Positions 17,671-29,502 of a stretch of 59,484 nucleotides of DNA are shown in pieces. A program made the position numbers and the translations under genes. Origin of the DNA: Paenibacillus rigui (GTDB taxonomy: Bacteria; Bacillota; Bacilli; Paenibacillales; NBRC-103111); assembly GCF_002234615.1 (NCBI RefSeq), contig NZ_NMQW01000051.1, positions 1-59,484 of the forward strand, in the 5' to 3' direction. Below the pieces are notes generated by a model. It saw only the letters and a program-made list of their open reading frames with translations, was not told where the DNA came from and made no database searches. Positions within the stretch are counted from its first letter, which is position 1. The number at the start of each line of letters is the position of its first letter.

Positions 17671-18069
17671 TTACCAAACGTAGCAGACTACTTCGCCGCC
17701 AGCTTTGGATTGACGAGCTTCTTTATCGGTCATAACGCCTTGGGAAGTAGAGATAATAGCTATTCCCAAACCGCCAAGTACACGAGGAACCTCTTGGCTT
17801 TGCGTGTAAACGCGAAGACCTGGTTTGCTGATTCTTTTCAAACCGGAGATAACACGCTCATTGTTAGGGCCGTATTTCAAGAAAAGACGGATAATCCCTT
17901 GCTTGTTATCTTCGATATATTCAGCGTCACGGATAAAGCCTTCCTTTTTCAAGATCTCAGCGATTTCTCTCTTGATCTTCGAAGCCGGGATTTCAACCGT
18001 TTCATGACGCACTACGTTTGCATTACGAATGCGTGTAAGCATATCTGCAATTGGATCTGACATCACCAT
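17671..18069 (-). CDS. rpsH: 30S ribosomal protein S8
   Basis: S8, 132 residues, an early 16S rRNA binding protein. Length and start ([18 protein letters not shown]) match B. subtilis S8; [13 protein letters not shown] near the C-terminus is diagnostic. ATG 18069 is ten bases after AGGAGG, with a second ATG six bases later. Confidence 0.97.
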   Translation of the reverse strand: MVMSDPIADMLTRIRNANVVRHETVEIPASKIKREIAEILKKEGFIRDAEYIEDNKQGIIRLFLKYGPNNERVISGLKRISKPGLRVYTQSQEVPRVLGGLGIAIISTSQGVMTDKEARQSKAGGEVVCYVW

Positions 18070-18102
18070 ATTGTGTGAACCTCCTTCCCGAAACTAGGGT
18101 AA

Positions 18103-18288
18103 TTACCAGCTTGCTTTTTTAACGCCAGGAATCTGGCCTTTGTATGCTAATTCGCGGAAACAAATTCTGCAAATTTTGAATTTCCGTAGAACGGAATGTG
18201 GACGACCGCAACGCTCGCAGCGAGTATACGCCTGTACCTTGAATTTAGGAGGGCGCTGCTGCTTAACTTTCATCGAAGTTTTTGCCAC
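18103..18288 (-). CDS. rpsN: 30S ribosomal protein S14, zinc-binding (type Z)
   Basis: S14, 61 residues, the short zinc form. CERCG and CRICF provide four zinc cysteines, and [11 protein letters not shown] ends the protein. Bacillales often also carry a longer zinc-free paralogue used in zinc starvation; none is in this window. The start codon is GTG at 18288, about eleven bases after GGAGG. Confidence 0.97.
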   Translation of the reverse strand: MAKTSMKVKQQRPPKFKVQAYTRCERCGRPHSVLRKFKICRICFRELAYKGQIPGVKKASW

Positions 18289-18320
18289 TTACTTTTACAC
18301 CTCCGTTTTGACCGTCGCGA

Positions 18321-18863
18321 TTATTTCGTGAACGGCATTCCCAATTGGGTTAATAACTCACGGGACTCTTCGTCAGTATTAGCAGTCGTTACGATAACGA
18401 TATCCATACCGCGAACTTTGTCCACTTTATCATACTCGATCTCAGGGAAGATCAATTGCTCTTTCAGACCCAGTGTATAGTTACCGCGGCCGTCAAAAGC
18501 TTTGGAAGAAACACCACGGAAGTCACGTACCCGAGGAAGTGCCACATTGAACAATTTGTCCAGGAAGTGATACATACGCTCGCCGCGAAGTGTTACTTTT
18601 ACACCGATTGGCATATTTTCACGCAGCTTGAAACCTGCGATGGATTTTTTTGCTTTAGTTACAACTGGTTTTTGACCAGCGATCAGCTGCAAATCTTGAA
18701 CAGCAACGTCGAGTACTTTAGAGTTGGAAACTGCCTCACCAACACCCATGTTGATAACGACTTTTTCAATCTTAGGCACTTGCATAACTGTGGAATAGCT
18801 GAACTTTTGCATCAACGAAGGTGTTACTTCGTTCAAGAAACGATCTTTTAATCTTGCTGCCAT
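18321..18863 (-). CDS. rplE: 50S ribosomal protein L5
   Basis: L5, 180 residues, binds 5S rRNA and contacts S13 and P-site tRNA across the subunit interface. [14 protein letters not shown] and [15 protein letters not shown] are conserved. AAGGAGG precedes two ATG triplets; only the second (18863) is in frame. Confidence 0.97.
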   Translation of the reverse strand: MAARLKDRFLNEVTPSLMQKFSYSTVMQVPKIEKVVINMGVGEAVSNSKVLDVAVQDLQLIAGQKPVVTKAKKSIAGFKLRENMPIGVKVTLRGERMYHFLDKLFNVALPRVRDFRGVSSKAFDGRGNYTLGLKEQLIFPEIEYDKVDKVRGMDIVIVTTANTDEESRELLTQLGMPFTK

Positions 18864-18895
18864 GTTTCATGTACCTCCTTTCCTAACTTATACGA

Positions 18896-19249
18896 TTAGT
18901 CGATGACTTCACCGGATTTTTTAGCTACACGCACTTTTGTACCGTTATCCAGCACTTTGTAACCTACGCGAGTAGGTTGGCCGCTCTTTGGATCAATCAG
19001 CATCACGTTCGAAACGTGAATTGGCGCTTCTTGAGAGATGATACCGCCTTGTGGGTTCGCTTGGGAAGGTTTAGTGTGCTTTTTGATCATGTTCACACCT
19101 TCAACCAACACGCGATTTTCACGAGGATATGCTGCGATTACACGACCTTTTTTACCTTTGTCTTTACCAGTAATCACGAACACGTTATCGTCTTTTTTCA
19201 CGTTCAATTTATTGTTGTGAGACTCCAATTTCTTGGGTTGTTTTGGCAT
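18896..19249 (-). CDS. rplX: 50S ribosomal protein L24
   Basis: L24, 117 residues, an assembly-initiating KOW-domain protein ([20 protein letters not shown]). The N-terminus [21 protein letters not shown] is about a dozen residues longer than the typical MKVKKDD-like start. ATG 19249 is ten bases after AGGAGG, which in turn directly follows a perfect 7-bp hairpin (19269-19286). Upstream frame extension to 19273 runs through the ribosome site. Confidence 0.95.
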   Translation of the reverse strand: MPKQPKKLESHNNKLNVKKDDNVFVITGKDKGKKGRVIAAYPRENRVLVEGVNMIKKHTKPSQANPQGGIISQEAPIHVSNVMLIDPKSGQPTRVGYKVLDNGTKVRVAKKSGEVID

Positions 19250-19268
19250 TGAGTTTCCACCTCCTGAG

Positions 19269-19356
19269 GACATTCCTGCGAATGTCTAGCTTGCTTCGAT
19301 AGAAAGCACTAAGAACTAAGTTTACTATACAGTCAGACTCACATTCAAAAGAATGT
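19269..19356 (-). other. Two related hairpins in the rplN-rplX spacer
   Basis: ACATTC-TTTT-GAATGT (19341-19356) and GACATTC-GCAG-GAATGTC (19269-19286) share the same stem sequence, so arms can also pair with each other. The second directly precedes CTCAGGAGGT of rplX. Confidence 0.6.
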
Positions 19357-19366
19357 TATTGCCTTA

Positions 19367-19735
19367 TTAGATAACTTCCGGTGCAAGAGACACAATTTTC
19401 ATGAAATCTCTTTCGCGAAGTTCACGAGCAACTGGTCCAAAGATACGAGTACCACGAGGACTCTTGTCATCTTTAACGATAACAGCTGCATTTTCATCAA
19501 AGCTGATATAAGAACCGTCTTTACGACGAGCGCCACGTTTTGTACGAACGATAACCGCTTTAACTACATCACCCTTTTTGACAACGCCACCTGGTGTTGC
19601 TTCTTTCACGGAGCAGATGATCAAATCACCGATATGTCCTACACGACGACCCGTACCACCCAGCACACGGATACACATAAGCTGTTTCGCACCAGAGTTG
19701 TCAGCCACATTTAAACGAGATAGAGGTTGAATCAT
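19367..19735 (-). CDS. rplN: 50S ribosomal protein L14
   Basis: L14, 122 residues, forms the inter-subunit bridge and the RsfS silencing site. [20 protein letters not shown] and [13 protein letters not shown] are typical. AAGGAGGG precedes the ATG. It is followed by a 117-bp gap to rplX that contains two hairpins with the same stem sequence. Confidence 0.97.
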   Translation of the reverse strand: MIQPLSRLNVADNSGAKQLMCIRVLGGTGRRVGHIGDLIICSVKEATPGGVVKKGDVVKAVIVRTKRGARRKDGSYISFDENAAVIVKDDKSPRGTRIFGPVARELRERDFMKIVSLAPEVI

Positions 19736-19776
19736 TGTCTAAACCCTCCTTCCGGAATTGATGCACAATGCATATC

Positions 19777-20040
19777 TTAAACGATAACCGCTTTTTCTAC
19801 CACTTCAACCAGTCTCCAGCGTTTGTCTTTGGAGATCGGACGAGTTTCCATGACTTTTACAACATCACCGATTTTCGCTTCGTTGTTTTCATCATGAGCT
19901 TTGAATTTCTTCGTATATTTGATTCTCTTGTGGTAAAGGTCATGCTTTTTGTAAGTCTCAACAGCAACAACGATGGTTTTGTCCATTTTGTTGCTCACGA
20001 CTTTACCAACTTGAGTTTTACGTTCGTTACGTTCACTCAT
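19777..20040 (-). CDS. rpsQ: 30S ribosomal protein S17
   Basis: S17, 87 residues, an OB-fold primary 16S binding protein. [20 protein letters not shown] and [15 protein letters not shown] match the family. ATG 20040 lies eight bases after AGGAGG; the longer open frame includes the end of the rpmC intergenic space and is not used. Confidence 0.96.
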   Translation of the reverse strand: MSERNERKTQVGKVVSNKMDKTIVVAVETYKKHDLYHKRIKYTKKFKAHDENNEAKIGDVVKVMETRPISKDKRWRLVEVVEKAVIV

Positions 20041-20064
20041 TGGGAGATCCTCCTCTCTCATTCA

Positions 20065-20265
20065 TTAACTAATGATACCCAGTTCTCTTTCACGCAAAAC
20101 AGTCTTTGCACGAGCAATCTCTTTGCGGATTTCTCGAATCTGAACTGGGTTATCCAGTTGACCGGTAGCCAGTTGAAAACGGAGGTTAAAGAGCTGCTCT
20201 TTAAATCCGGCAACCTTTTGTTCAATTTCAGCAGTGGTTAAGTTGCGAAATTCACTAGCTTTCAT
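20065..20265 (-). CDS. rpmC: 50S ribosomal protein L29
   Basis: L29, 66 residues, two antiparallel helices near the exit tunnel, a docking site with L23 for trigger factor and [20 protein letters not shown] is diagnostic. ATG 20265 lies within the last codons of rplP (11-bp overlap), so translation is coupled. Confidence 0.96.
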   Translation of the reverse strand: MKASEFRNLTTAEIEQKVAGFKEQLFNLRFQLATGQLDNPVQIREIRKEIARAKTVLRERELGIIS

Positions 20266-20689
20266 TTGCTTCACCACCTACATCTTCTCTTTTAACAAAC
20301 TTCGTTTTGATCGGCAGTTTGTGAGAAGCAAGACGCAACGCTTCGCGTGCAATCTCTTCACTTACGCCAGCCAATTCGAACATGATTTTACCTGGTTTTA
20401 CTACAGCAACCCATTTCTCTACGTTACCTTTACCGCTACCCATCCGAACTTCAAGAGGCTTTTGCGTAATTGGTTTCGCAGGGAATATTTTGATCCATAC
20501 TTTACCGCCCCGTTTGATGTAACGAGTCATGGCAATACGAGCTGCCTCGATTTGACGGTTGGTAACCCAAGCTGGCTCCATAGCCTGCAAACCGAATTCG
20601 CCGAAACTAACTTCTGTACCGCCCTTAGCGCGTCCGCGCATTTTGCCGCGGTGCTCTTTACGGTGCTTTACACGTTTAGGAACTAACAT
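20255..20689 (-). CDS. rplP: 50S ribosomal protein L16
   Basis: L16, 144 residues, near the A-site tRNA elbow and the evernimicin region. [20 protein letters not shown] and [20 protein letters not shown] are typical. It is separated from rpsC by two bases, and its 3' end overlaps rpmC. Confidence 0.97.
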   Translation of the reverse strand: MLVPKRVKHRKEHRGKMRGRAKGGTEVSFGEFGLQAMEPAWVTNRQIEAARIAMTRYIKRGGKVWIKIFPAKPITQKPLEVRMGSGKGNVEKWVAVVKPGKIMFELAGVSEEIAREALRLASHKLPIKTKFVKREDVGGEANES

Positions 20690-20691
20690 GA

Positions 20692-21357
20692 TTAGTTGCC
20701 TCCTTCCGTAACAGCCTTTTTCTTAGCCGTTGGAAGAACTTCGCCACGATAGATCCATACTTTTACGCCGATACGACCGTATGTGGTATGAGCTTCTGCT
20801 GTACCGTAGTCGATGTCTGCACGCAATGTATGAAGAGGAACAGTACCTTCGCTGTATCCTTCTGTTCTGGCGATCTCTGCTCCGCCCAAACGACCGCTAA
20901 CCGATGTTTTGATACCCTTAGCGCCGGATCTCATCGATCTTTGGATAGCTTGTTTCAATGCACGACGGAACGATACACGACGCTCCAATTGTTGTGCAAT
21001 GCTTTCTGCAACCAAGATAGCGTCAAGATCAGCTTGTTTGATTTCAGAAATGTTGATGTGAATCTTTTTACCGTTGGACAGTTTGGAGATGTAGTTACGG
21101 ATAACTTCAACTTCAGAACCGCCTTTACCGATAACCATACCAGGCTTCGCCGTATGAATAGTAACATTTACACGGTTAGCGGCACGCTCGATATCAATAT
21201 GAGAAACAGCCGAATCCTTCAGCTTTTCTTTCAAGTATTCGCGGATTTTCACGTCTTCCAATAGCAAATCGCCGAAGTCTTTACCAGCGTACCATTTGGA
21301 TTCCCAATCGCGGATAATACCAATTCTAAGTCCTACCGGGTTTACTTTCTGACCCAC
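20692..21357 (-). CDS. rpsC: 30S ribosomal protein S3
   Basis: S3, 221 residues, part of the mRNA entry helicase. A KH domain with [15 protein letters not shown] and a C-terminal domain ([18 protein letters not shown]) are intact. It starts 13 bp after rplV. Confidence 0.97.
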   Translation of the reverse strand: MGQKVNPVGLRIGIIRDWESKWYAGKDFGDLLLEDVKIREYLKEKLKDSAVSHIDIERAANRVNVTIHTAKPGMVIGKGGSEVEVIRNYISKLSNGKKIHINISEIKQADLDAILVAESIAQQLERRVSFRRALKQAIQRSMRSGAKGIKTSVSGRLGGAEIARTEGYSEGTVPLHTLRADIDYGTAEAHTTYGRIGVKVWIYRGEVLPTAKKKAVTEGGN

Positions 21358-21370
21358 ACGTTATCCCTCC

Positions 21371-21706
21371 TTATTTTTCAGATACCACTACTGTAATGTG
21401 GCTGGTACGCTTATTGATACGGCTCGCACGTCCCATAGCGCGAGGACGGAATCTTTTCATTGTTGGACCTTGGTTAACATAAGTTTGGCTAATAACCAAA
21501 TTGTTAGGGTCCATGGAGTAGTTATGCTCAGCGTTAGCAATCGCAGAGTTCAAAACTTTCTCAACAATTGGAGATGCAGCTTTCGGCGTATGACGCAGAA
21601 TTGCAATCGCCTCTCCTACTTGCTTGCCGCGGATCAAATCGATCACCAATTGCACCTTACGAGGAGCAATACGAACGAATCTTGCAATGGATTTTGCTTG
21701 TTGCAT
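21371..21706 (-). CDS. rplV: 50S ribosomal protein L22
   Basis: L22, 111 residues. The long beta-hairpin that lines the exit tunnel ([20 protein letters not shown]) has no deletions of the macrolide-resistance type. ATG 21706 is seven bases after AGGAGG; the open frame extends six codons upstream through the ribosome site. Confidence 0.97.
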   Translation of the reverse strand: MQQAKSIARFVRIAPRKVQLVIDLIRGKQVGEAIAILRHTPKAASPIVEKVLNSAIANAEHNYSMDPNNLVISQTYVNQGPTMKRFRPRAMGRASRINKRTSHITVVVSEK

Positions 21707-21756
21707 GGAAGTACCTCCTCTCATTCACAACTTCATTCAAAAGCTCACACTAACGA

Positions 21757-22035
21757 TTAGCGTTTGCTTGTTTTTTTGTCATCACCATGACCTTTGTAAG
21801 TACGAGTTGGTGCAAACTCACCAAGTTTGTGTCCAACCATATCTTCAGTCACGTAAACCGGTACGTGCTTTCTACCATCATACACCGCAAATGTGAAACC
21901 GATGAATTGCGGGAAAATCGTGGAGCGACGAGACCAAGTTTTGATAACCTGCTTTTTTTGAGTATCCCCTTGTTCTTCGACTTTCTTCAAAAGATAGCCG
22001 TCCACGAAAGGACCTTTTTTCAAACTGCGACCCAT
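21757..22035 (-). CDS. rpsS: 30S ribosomal protein S19
   Basis: S19, 92 residues, in the 30S head with S13. [19 protein letters not shown] and [16 protein letters not shown] are diagnostic. GGGAGG precedes the ATG. Confidence 0.97.
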   Translation of the reverse strand: MGRSLKKGPFVDGYLLKKVEEQGDTQKKQVIKTWSRRSTIFPQFIGFTFAVYDGRKHVPVYVTEDMVGHKLGEFAPTRTYKGHGDDKKTSKR

Positions 22036-22074
22036 GTTCCGTTCCTCCCTTCTTCAAACACTCGCTTAAATCGA

Positions 22075-22905
22075 TTACTTCGTACGACGACGAACGATAT
22101 ATTTATCAGAAGCTTTGCCTTTTTTACGAGTTTTATAACCAAGAGTCGGTTTACCCCATGGAGACATAGGAGATTTACGACCGATTGGAGCGCGGCCTTC
22201 ACCACCACCGTGAGGGTGATCGTTAGGGTTCATAACAACCCCGCGGACTTCAGGTCTTTGACCCAACCAACGGGAACGTCCTGCTTTACCGATCTTAACC
22301 AATTCGTAGTCTTCGTTACCAACGGAACCGATAGTAGCGCGGCAAACTTTCAAGACTTTTCTTACTTCGCCGGAAGAAAGACGAATCGTTACATAACGTT
22401 CTTCTTTACCGAGCAATTGAGCTTCTGTACCAGCTGCACGAACCAATTGTCCGCCTTTACCTGGTTTCAACTCAATATTGTGAATTACTGTACCAACTGG
22501 AATGTTTTCAAGCGGCAATGCATTACCGATCTTGATATCAGATCCAGGTCCGGAAACGATTTGATCGTCTACTTTCAAGCCTTTTGGAGCGATGATGTAA
22601 CGTTTCTCTCCATCCACGTAGTGAATCAAAGCGATGTTAGCGGAACGGTTCGGATCGTACTCAATTGTAGCAACGCGTCCTGGTATTCCATCTTTGTTCC
22701 GTTTGAAATCGATAATCCGGTATTTACGCTTGTGTCCACCGCCTTGGTGACGAACCGTAATTTTACCTTGGTTGTTGCGTCCTGCTTTTTTGCTTAGAGG
22801 AGCCAACAAAGACTTCTCCGGTGTAGATGTTGTGATTTCTTCAAATGTAGAAACCGACATAGCGCGTCGAGCAGGCGACGTTGGTTTATATTTTTTGATT
22901 GGCAC
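22075..22905 (-). CDS. rplB: 50S ribosomal protein L2
   Basis: L2, 276 residues, required for subunit association and peptidyl transferase function. The conserved loop [14 protein letters not shown] carrying the functionally critical His is present, as are the two RNA-binding beta-barrel regions ([12 protein letters not shown]). AAGGAGGG precedes the ATG. Confidence 0.98.
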   Translation of the reverse strand: MPIKKYKPTSPARRAMSVSTFEEITTSTPEKSLLAPLSKKAGRNNQGKITVRHQGGGHKRKYRIIDFKRNKDGIPGRVATIEYDPNRSANIALIHYVDGEKRYIIAPKGLKVDDQIVSGPGSDIKIGNALPLENIPVGTVIHNIELKPGKGGQLVRAAGTEAQLLGKEERYVTIRLSSGEVRKVLKVCRATIGSVGNEDYELVKIGKAGRSRWLGQRPEVRGVVMNPNDHPHGGGEGRAPIGRKSPMSPWGKPTLGYKTRKKGKASDKYIVRRRTK

Positions 22906-22935
22906 TTGGATTCCCTCCTTACTCTAAAGAATAGA

Positions 22936-23226
22936 TTACACAGTCTCGAAGAATTCGAGTTCTTTACTGTCTGCGCTCAAGGAAACAATCGCTTTTTTCC
23001 ATTCGGATGTATATCCGGCATGACGACCGTAACGCTTAGGCTTAGCAGGCATTCTCAGTGTGTTAACATTCGTTACCTTCACTTTGAAAATAGACTCAAT
23101 CGCCTGTTTGATTTCCGTTTTGTTCGCACGGAGTTCCACTTCGAAGACATATTTCTTCTCGGCCATCATATCACTCGTACGCTCAGTGATCACAGGGCGC
23201 TTAATAATGTCGCGAGGGTTCTTCAT
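22936..23226 (-). CDS. rplW: 50S ribosomal protein L23
   Basis: L23, 96 residues, at the tunnel exit and the docking site for trigger factor and [16 protein letters not shown] and [16 protein letters not shown] are typical. Its ATG overlaps the rplD stop codon by one base. Confidence 0.97.
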   Translation of the reverse strand: MKNPRDIIKRPVITERTSDMMAEKKYVFEVELRANKTEIKQAIESIFKVKVTNVNTLRMPAKPKRYGRHAGYTSEWKKAIVSLSADSKELEFFETV

Positions 23227-23849
23227 TACGCAAACACCTCCTCTACCTTCTGTACCGCGTCCTTAGTGATGATCAGCTTGTCATATACCATAACATCAAG
23301 CACGTTAATTCCTTCAGCCACCACAAACTTGACGCCAGGAATGTTACGAGCGGACAATGCTACGTTTTCTTCGTAACCAGCTGTCACTACCAAAGCCTTA
23401 CGGTCTACTTTCAAATTACCAAGAATCGCTGCAAAATCTTTCGTTTTTGGTTGAGCCAATTGCAATTGATCCAACACGATGATTTCGTTAGCAACCACCT
23501 TGGAAGACAATGCAGATTTGATCGCCAAACGACGAACTTTTTTCGGAAGCTTGTAGGAATAGCTGCGTGGAGTCGGTCCGAAAACAACGCCGCCACCTTT
23601 CCATTGAGGAGCACGAATACTACCTTGACGAGCACGTCCTGTACCTTTTTGTTTCCAAGGCTTACGTCCGCCACCGCGAACTTCAGAACGACCTTTTACT
23701 TTATGCGTACCCAGACGAAGGGATGCACGCTGCATCAAAACTGCTTCATTCAACACGTGAACGTGCGGCTCGATACCGAATACGGAATCCGACAACTCAA
23801 CTTCCCCAACTTGGGAACCACTTACGTTGTATAATGCTACTTTAGGCAT
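23226..23849 (-). CDS. rplD: 50S ribosomal protein L4
   Basis: L4, 207 residues. The extended loop reaching the exit tunnel ([20 protein letters not shown]) is intact and wild type for macrolide contacts. In several bacteria L4 represses its own S10 operon; a conserved-looking leader precedes rpsJ here, but a role for L4 is inference. Confidence 0.97.
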   Translation of the reverse strand: MPKVALYNVSGSQVGEVELSDSVFGIEPHVHVLNEAVLMQRASLRLGTHKVKGRSEVRGGGRKPWKQKGTGRARQGSIRAPQWKGGGVVFGPTPRSYSYKLPKKVRRLAIKSALSSKVVANEIIVLDQLQLAQPKTKDFAAILGNLKVDRKALVVTAGYEENVALSARNIPGVKFVVAEGINVLDVMVYDKLIITKDAVQKVEEVFA

Positions 23850-23875
23850 CTGTTAATCCTCCTTTCTTGCTTAAC

Positions 23876-24496
23876 TTAGTTCTTAACCGTAGATTTCAAG
23901 CTTACAAAGCTGTTTTTAGCACCAGGAATGGAGCCTTTAATTAGAAGAACGTTACGTTCTATGTCTACTTTAATTACTTCAAGGTTTTGAAGAGTAACTG
24001 TTTCGCTACCCATATGCCCTGGAAGGTTCTTACCTTTAGGAACACGGTTCGCTTGAATCGAGCCCATCGAACCTGGACCACGGTGATAACGGGAGCCGTG
24101 AGCCATAGGACCAGTAGATTGGTTATGTCTCTTGATAACACCTTGGAACCCTTTACCTTTAGACGTGCCTGTTACGTCAACGAATTCGCCTTCTGCGAAA
24201 ATGTCAGCCTTGATTTCTTGGCCAACTTCAAAATCAGAAGCACCGCGAACTTCTTTAACGTAGCGCTTAGGGGTTGCACCAGCTTTTTTTGCATGGCCCA
24301 ACTCAGGTTTGTTAGCATTCTTTTCTTTTTTATCATCAAAGCCGATTTGGATCGCTTCGTAACCGTCATTCTCAACATCCTTCTTCTGAAGAACAGTGCA
24401 AGGACCTGCTTGAATTACAGTTACAGGAATCACCAAACCTTCCGGAGTAAACACTTGAGTCATACCAAGTTTTTTTCCTAAGATACCTTTAGTCAT
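23876..24496 (-). CDS. rplC: 50S ribosomal protein L3
   Basis: L3, 206 residues. [16 protein letters not shown] opens the protein, and the loop reaching the peptidyl transferase centre ([20 protein letters not shown]) is intact. ATG 24496 is chosen; a GTG nine bases upstream lies inside the GAGGTG ribosome site. Confidence 0.97.
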   Translation of the reverse strand: MTKGILGKKLGMTQVFTPEGLVIPVTVIQAGPCTVLQKKDVENDGYEAIQIGFDDKKEKNANKPELGHAKKAGATPKRYVKEVRGASDFEVGQEIKADIFAEGEFVDVTGTSKGKGFQGVIKRHNQSTGPMAHGSRYHRGPGSMGSIQANRVPKGKNLPGHMGSETVTLQNLEVIKVDIERNVLLIKGSIPGAKNSFVSLKSTVKN

Positions 24497-24545
24497 CGTT
24501 GACACCTCTTTTCTTTCCTACATTTATTATTTATCCACATGTGGA

Positions 24546-24985
<440 letters not shown>

Positions 24986-24991
24986 TTTAAT

Positions 24992-25020
24992 ATTATATAA
25001 AATGCAGAAAGAAAAAGCAA
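24992..25020 (-). promoter_or_regulatory. S10-operon promoter
   Basis: TTGCTT (25015-25020) and a perfect TATAAT (24992-24997) are 17 bp apart on the minus strand, downstream of the tuf terminator. Confidence 0.8.
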
Positions 25021-25041
25021 GCGAATTTTTATGCATTTGCC

Positions 25042-25085
25042 TAAAAAAATAAAACCCCTCATCTCTAATGAGATGAAGGGTTTTA
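25042..25085 (-). terminator. Terminator of the str operon (after tuf)
   Basis: A 15-bp stem (AAAACCCTTCATCTC with its complement, including one G-U pair) around an ATTA loop is followed by seven U residues. Confidence 0.9.
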
Positions 25086-25097
25086 TAGGTGCTGGGA

Positions 25098-26288
25098 TTA
25101 CTTGCTGATTGTAGCAACCGCGCCCGCGCCAACTGTACGTCCGCCTTCACGAATCGCGAAACGAGTACCTTCTTCGATAGCGATTGGGGAGATCAATTCT
25201 ACAGTAACAGTGATGTTATCACCAGGCATTACCATCTCAGTGCCTTCTGGCAGGTTGATGATACCTGTAACGTCAGTTGTACGGAAGTAGAACTGTGGAC
25301 GGTAGCCAGTGAAGAAAGGCTTGTGACGGCCGCCCTCTTCTTTAGTCAGAACGTAGATTTGAGCAGAAAAGTTAGTGTGAGGCTTAACGGAACCAACTTT
25401 CGCCAAAACTTGACCACGCTCGATATCTTTACGGTCTACACCACGAAGCAATGCGCCAATGTTGTCGCCCGCTTGAGCGGAATCCAACAATTTACGGAAC
25501 ATCTCAACGCCTGTAACGATACATTTGCGAGTCTCTTCTTGCAAACCAACGATTTCAACCTCGTCTTGTACTTTAACAGTACCACGCTCTACACGACCAG
25601 TCGCAACTGTACCACGACCTGTGATGGAGAACACGTCCTCAACTGGCATCAAGAAAGGCTTGTCAGTGTCGCGTTCTGGAGTTGGGATGTAAGTATCAAC
25701 TTGTTCAAACAACTCAACGATTTTGTCAGCCCAAGGACCATCTGGGTTTTGAAGAGCTTCACGAGCTGCACCGCGGATGATTGGAGTGTCATCGCCTGGG
25801 AACTCATATTCGTTAAGAAGGTCGCGAACTTCCATTTCAACCAATTCAAGAAGCTCTTCGTCTTCAACCATATCACATTTGTTCAAGAATACTACGATGT
25901 AAGGAACGCCTACTTGACGGGACAACAGGATGTGCTCACGAGTTTGCGGCATTGGGCCGTCAGCTGCGGATACAACCAGGATCGCGCCGTCCATTTGAGC
26001 AGCACCAGTGATCATGTTCTTAACATAGTCAGCATGGCCTGGGCAGTCAACGTGTGCGTAGTGACGGTTAGGAGTTTCGTATTCAACGTGAGCTGTGGAG
26101 ATTGTGATACCGCGCTCGCGCTCTTCTGGAGCTTTATCGATTTGGTCGAATGCTACAGCAGCACCGCCGTATCTTTTGGACAATACAGTAGTGATAGCGG
26201 CAGTCAAAGTTGTTTTACCGTGGTCAACGTGACCGATAGTACCAATGTTAACGTGGGGTTTATTACGTTCAAATTTCGCTTTTGCCAT
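25098..26288 (-). CDS. tuf: Elongation factor Tu
   Basis: EF-Tu, 396 residues, delivers aminoacyl-tRNA to the ribosome. GTPase motifs are [18 protein letters not shown] and NKCDMV; the [12 protein letters not shown] segment starts domain 2, and domain 3 ends with [15 protein letters not shown]. The residues contacted by kirromycin-type drugs were not examined in detail. A 401-codon open frame on the opposite strand is a codon-bias shadow. It is the last gene of the str operon, followed by a strong terminator. Confidence 0.98.
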   Translation of the reverse strand: MAKAKFERNKPHVNIGTIGHVDHGKTTLTAAITTVLSKRYGGAAVAFDQIDKAPEERERGITISTAHVEYETPNRHYAHVDCPGHADYVKNMITGAAQMDGAILVVSAADGPMPQTREHILLSRQVGVPYIVVFLNKCDMVEDEELLELVEMEVRDLLNEYEFPGDDTPIIRGAAREALQNPDGPWADKIVELFEQVDTYIPTPERDTDKPFLMPVEDVFSITGRGTVATGRVERGTVKVQDEVEIVGLQEETRKCIVTGVEMFRKLLDSAQAGDNIGALLRGVDRKDIERGQVLAKVGSVKPHTNFSAQIYVLTKEEGGRHKPFFTGYRPQFYFRTTDVTGIINLPEGTEMVMPGDNITVTVELISPIAIEEGTRFAIREGGRTVGAGAVATISK

Positions 26289-26321
26289 GGTTAGATTGCC
26301 TCCTTAGAATAATAGTTTATA

Positions 26322-28397
26322 TTAAGCGCCTTTGTGTTTTGCAATAATTTCTTCAGCAATTGATTTAGGCACTTCTTCATAGTGAGAAATTTCCATCGAG
26401 TAAACACCGCGACCTTGTGTACGGGAGCGCAATGTTGTGGAGTAGCCAAACATTTCGGACAAAGGTACCTTTGCACGAATAATTTGAGCGCCGAAACGAG
26501 CGTCCATACCTTCAATACGACCACGACGGGAGTTAAGGTCACCCATAACATCACCCATATACTCTTCAGGAACAGTTACTTCTACTTTCATGATTGGCTC
26601 AAGAAGAACAGGGCTACATTTATCAACCGCTGCTTTCAAAGCCATCGATCCAGCAATTTTAAACGCCATTTCGTTGGAGTCAACGTCATGGTAAGAACCA
26701 TCGAGAACAACTGCTTTGATATCTACCAGCGGGAAGCCAGCAATGACACCGTTCTTCATGGATTCTTCAATACCAGCTTGGATAGGAGCAATGTACTCCC
26801 TAGGAATCGCACCACCGACAACCTTACTTTCAAACTGGAATCCAGTCCCAGGCTCAAGTGGCGAGAACTCAACCCAACAATGTCCGTATTGACCACGACC
26901 ACCTGATTGACGAACAAACTTACCTTCAACCTTAGCTGTTTGACGGAATGTTTCGCGGTAAGCAACTTGAGGCTTACCAACGTTTGTTTCCACTTTGAAC
27001 TCACGAAGCATACGGTCAACGAGGATTTCAAGGTGAAGTTCACCCATACCTGCGATGATTGTTTGCCCAGTTTCTTCATCCGTGTGTGCACGGAACGTAG
27101 GATCCTCTTCAGACAATTTGGACAATGCAATACCCATTTTGTCTTGGTCAGCCTTCGTTTTCGGTTCAACAGCTAGCTGAATAACCGGTTCAGGGAAGTT
27201 CATGGACTCCAAAATAACTGGGTTTTTCTCATCACAAAGTGTATCACCCGTTGTAGTATCTTTCAGACCAACGGCAGCTGCGATGTCACCAGCGTATACG
27301 ACGCTGATTTCTTGGCGACTGTTCGCATGCATTTGAAGAATACGTCCAACACGCTCACGTTTACCTTTTGTTGCATTATTAACGTACGATCCGGAATTAA
27401 GTACACCGGAGTATACACGGAAGAACGTCAATTTACCAACGAAAGGATCTGTCATGATTTTGAATGCAAGTGCAGAGAAAGGTTGATCGTCCGCAGACTT
27501 ACGAGTTACTTCTGTACCATCTTCCAGAGTACCTTTAATATCAGGCACATCTACTGGCGAAGGAAGGTAGTTAATAACTGCATCCAGCATCAACTGCACA
27601 CCTTTGTTTCTATAAGAAGAACCACAGATTACCGGAAAGATTTTCACTTGGCACACACCAATACGAAGTGCTTTTTTGATTTCCTCATTAGTAAGCTCTT
27701 CACCTTCGAGGTATTTCATCATCAGCTCTTCGTCAAGCTCTGCAACCTTCTCTACAAGCTCAAGTCTCAATTCTTCAACTTTCGCTTTGTACTCTTCCGG
27801 AATTTCTGTTTCAACGATGTCTTTACCCAGATCATCCTTGTACATATGCGCACGACGCTCAATCAAGTCAATGATCCCGATGAAATCATTTTCAGCACCA
27901 ATTGGCAATTGGATAGCTACCGCATTTGCGCCAAGTTTTTCACGCATTTGATCGATAACTCCCAGGAAATCAGCACCAATAATGTCCATTTTGTTTACAT
28001 ATGCAATACGAGGAACTGAATAGCGATCGGCTTGTCTCCAAACCGTCTCAGATTGAGGTTCAACGCCTTCTTTGGCACTGAACACACCAACCGCTCCATC
28101 TAATACGCGGAGGGAACGTTCAACTTCTACAGTGAAGTCTACGTGTCCCGGGGTATCGATGATATTGATGCGGTTACCCTTCCAATGAGTGGTTGTAGCA
28201 GCGGAAGTAATTGTGATTCCGCGCTCTTGTTCTTGCTCCATCCAGTCCATTGTTGCAGCACCTTCGTGCACTTCACCAATTTTATGGGTGATGCCTGTGT
28301 AGAACAAGATCCGCTCAGTAGTCGTGGTTTTACCCGCATCAATATGCGCCATAATACCGATGTTACGCGTATCATTCAAGGAGTACTCTCTAGCCAT
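26322..28397 (-). CDS. fusA: Elongation factor G
   Basis: EF-G, 691 residues, the translocation GTPase. G-domain motifs are [20 protein letters not shown] and NKMD; domain IV contains [19 protein letters not shown] 28397 ([12 protein letters not shown]) is eight bases after AAGGAG; the longer frame adds six residues through that site. It lies 38 bp after rpsG and 33 bp before tuf, within the str operon. Confidence 0.97.
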   Translation of the reverse strand: MAREYSLNDTRNIGIMAHIDAGKTTTTERILFYTGITHKIGEVHEGAATMDWMEQEQERGITITSAATTTHWKGNRINIIDTPGHVDFTVEVERSLRVLDGAVGVFSAKEGVEPQSETVWRQADRYSVPRIAYVNKMDIIGADFLGVIDQMREKLGANAVAIQLPIGAENDFIGIIDLIERRAHMYKDDLGKDIVETEIPEEYKAKVEELRLELVEKVAELDEELMMKYLEGEELTNEEIKKALRIGVCQVKIFPVICGSSYRNKGVQLMLDAVINYLPSPVDVPDIKGTLEDGTEVTRKSADDQPFSALAFKIMTDPFVGKLTFFRVYSGVLNSGSYVNNATKGKRERVGRILQMHANSRQEISVVYAGDIAAAVGLKDTTTGDTLCDEKNPVILESMNFPEPVIQLAVEPKTKADQDKMGIALSKLSEEDPTFRAHTDEETGQTIIAGMGELHLEILVDRMLREFKVETNVGKPQVAYRETFRQTAKVEGKFVRQSGGRGQYGHCWVEFSPLEPGTGFQFESKVVGGAIPREYIAPIQAGIEESMKNGVIAGFPLVDIKAVVLDGSYHDVDSNEMAFKIAGSMALKAAVDKCSPVLLEPIMKVEVTVPEEYMGDVMGDLNSRRGRIEGMDARFGAQIIRAKVPLSEMFGYSTTLRSRTQGRGVYSMEISHYEEVPKSIAEEIIAKHKGA

Positions 28398-28435
28398 GAG
28401 GATGTCTCCTTCCATTTAATCAGCGTATTTAAATT

Positions 28436-28906
28436 CTACCAACGATAATGCGCGAACGCTTTGTTGGCTTCAGCCATTTTGTGTGTATCTTCACGTTTCT
28501 TAACGGAAGCACCTGTGTTGTTGCTGGCATCAATAATTTCTTGAGCCAATCTTTCTTCCATCGTTTTCTCACCGCGAAGGCGGGAGTAGTTTACCAACCA
28601 ACGCAGACCCAAAGTCGTACGACGATCTGGTCTAACTTCGATAGGCACTTGGTAGTTCGCACCACCTACACGACGGGCTTTAACTTCAAGAACAGGCATG
28701 ATGTTTTTGATGGCAGCTTCAAACACTTCCATCGGCTCTTTACCTGTACGTTCTTGGATCATGTTAAAGGCGTTATAAAGAATGGTCTGAGCGACACCTC
28801 TTTTGCCATCAAGCATAATGCGGTTGATTAAACGAGTAACCAGCTTGCTATTATAAATAGGATCTGGCAATACGTCTCTGCGAGTAACTGGACCTTTACG
28901 AGGCAT
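28436..28906 (-). CDS. rpsG: 30S ribosomal protein S7
   Basis: S7, 156 residues, nucleates 30S head assembly. [20 protein letters not shown] and [20 protein letters not shown] are diagnostic. AAAGGGGG precedes the ATG. In E. coli S7 is the str-operon repressor; I see no matching structure here. Confidence 0.97.
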   Translation of the reverse strand: MPRKGPVTRRDVLPDPIYNSKLVTRLINRIMLDGKRGVAQTILYNAFNMIQERTGKEPMEVFEAAIKNIMPVLEVKARRVGGANYQVPIEVRPDRRTTLGLRWLVNYSRLRGEKTMEERLAQEIIDASNNTGASVKKREDTHKMAEANKAFAHYRW

Positions 28907-28951
28907 AGTTATCCCCCTTTCTCAAAAAGTTCATTCTTATTTTAAAGCAGA

Positions 28952-29371
28952 TTACTTTTTCTCTTTCGGACGTTTCGTACCGTATTTGGAACGAGCTTGT
29001 TTCCGATTGTTTACACCGGATGTATCCAATGCGCCGCGAACGATATGGTAACGTACCCCTGGAAGGTCTTTTACCCGTCCACCACGGATCAATACAACGC
29101 TGTGCTCTTGAAGGTTGTGTCCGATACCTGGGATGTACGCAGTTACCTCTACACGGTTAGTCAAACGCACACGAGCATATTTACGAAGTGCGGAGTTCGG
29201 TTTCTTCGGTGTCATTGTACCTACACGAGTACATACACCACGTTTTTGAGGCGCACTCAGATCAGTAGCTTCTCTTTTCAGAGCATTAAAACCTCTTTGA
29301 AGAGCAGGTGATTTGGATTTTTCCACTTTTGCTTGACGTCCTTTACGAACGAGCTGGTTAATTGTTGGCAT
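28952..29371 (-). CDS. rpsL: 30S ribosomal protein S12
   Basis: S12, 139 residues, at the decoding centre. [17 protein letters not shown] holds the lysine pair (Lys56/57) equivalent to E. coli Lys42/43, and [13 protein letters not shown] holds the Lys88 equivalent, all wild type, so no classical streptomycin-resistance change is present. The N-terminal region is longer than in E. coli, as usual for Bacillales. AAGGAGG precedes the ATG. Confidence 0.97.
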   Translation of the reverse strand: MPTINQLVRKGRQAKVEKSKSPALQRGFNALKREATDLSAPQKRGVCTRVGTMTPKKPNSALRKYARVRLTNRVEVTAYIPGIGHNLQEHSVVLIRGGRVKDLPGVRYHIVRGALDTSGVNNRKQARSKYGTKRPKEKK

Positions 29372-29502
29372 GTCGCCACCTCCTTCCGAATGTTGTTCTT
29401 ACTTTGTTTCAAGCCCACAGATCCAGGCGAATCGTAAATGAACAAAGGAAAAGTTTTTGCCGACATCACATTGCTGTTTTGAAGACAAAAACATGCTTTA
29501 CA

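Noticed and set aside
25089-26294. 401-codon plus-strand open frame opposite tuf
   Set aside because: It mirrors the tuf reading frame exactly, has Cys/Thr/Phe-rich composition unlike a real protein, and no ribosome site. It is a by-product of strong codon bias in tuf.
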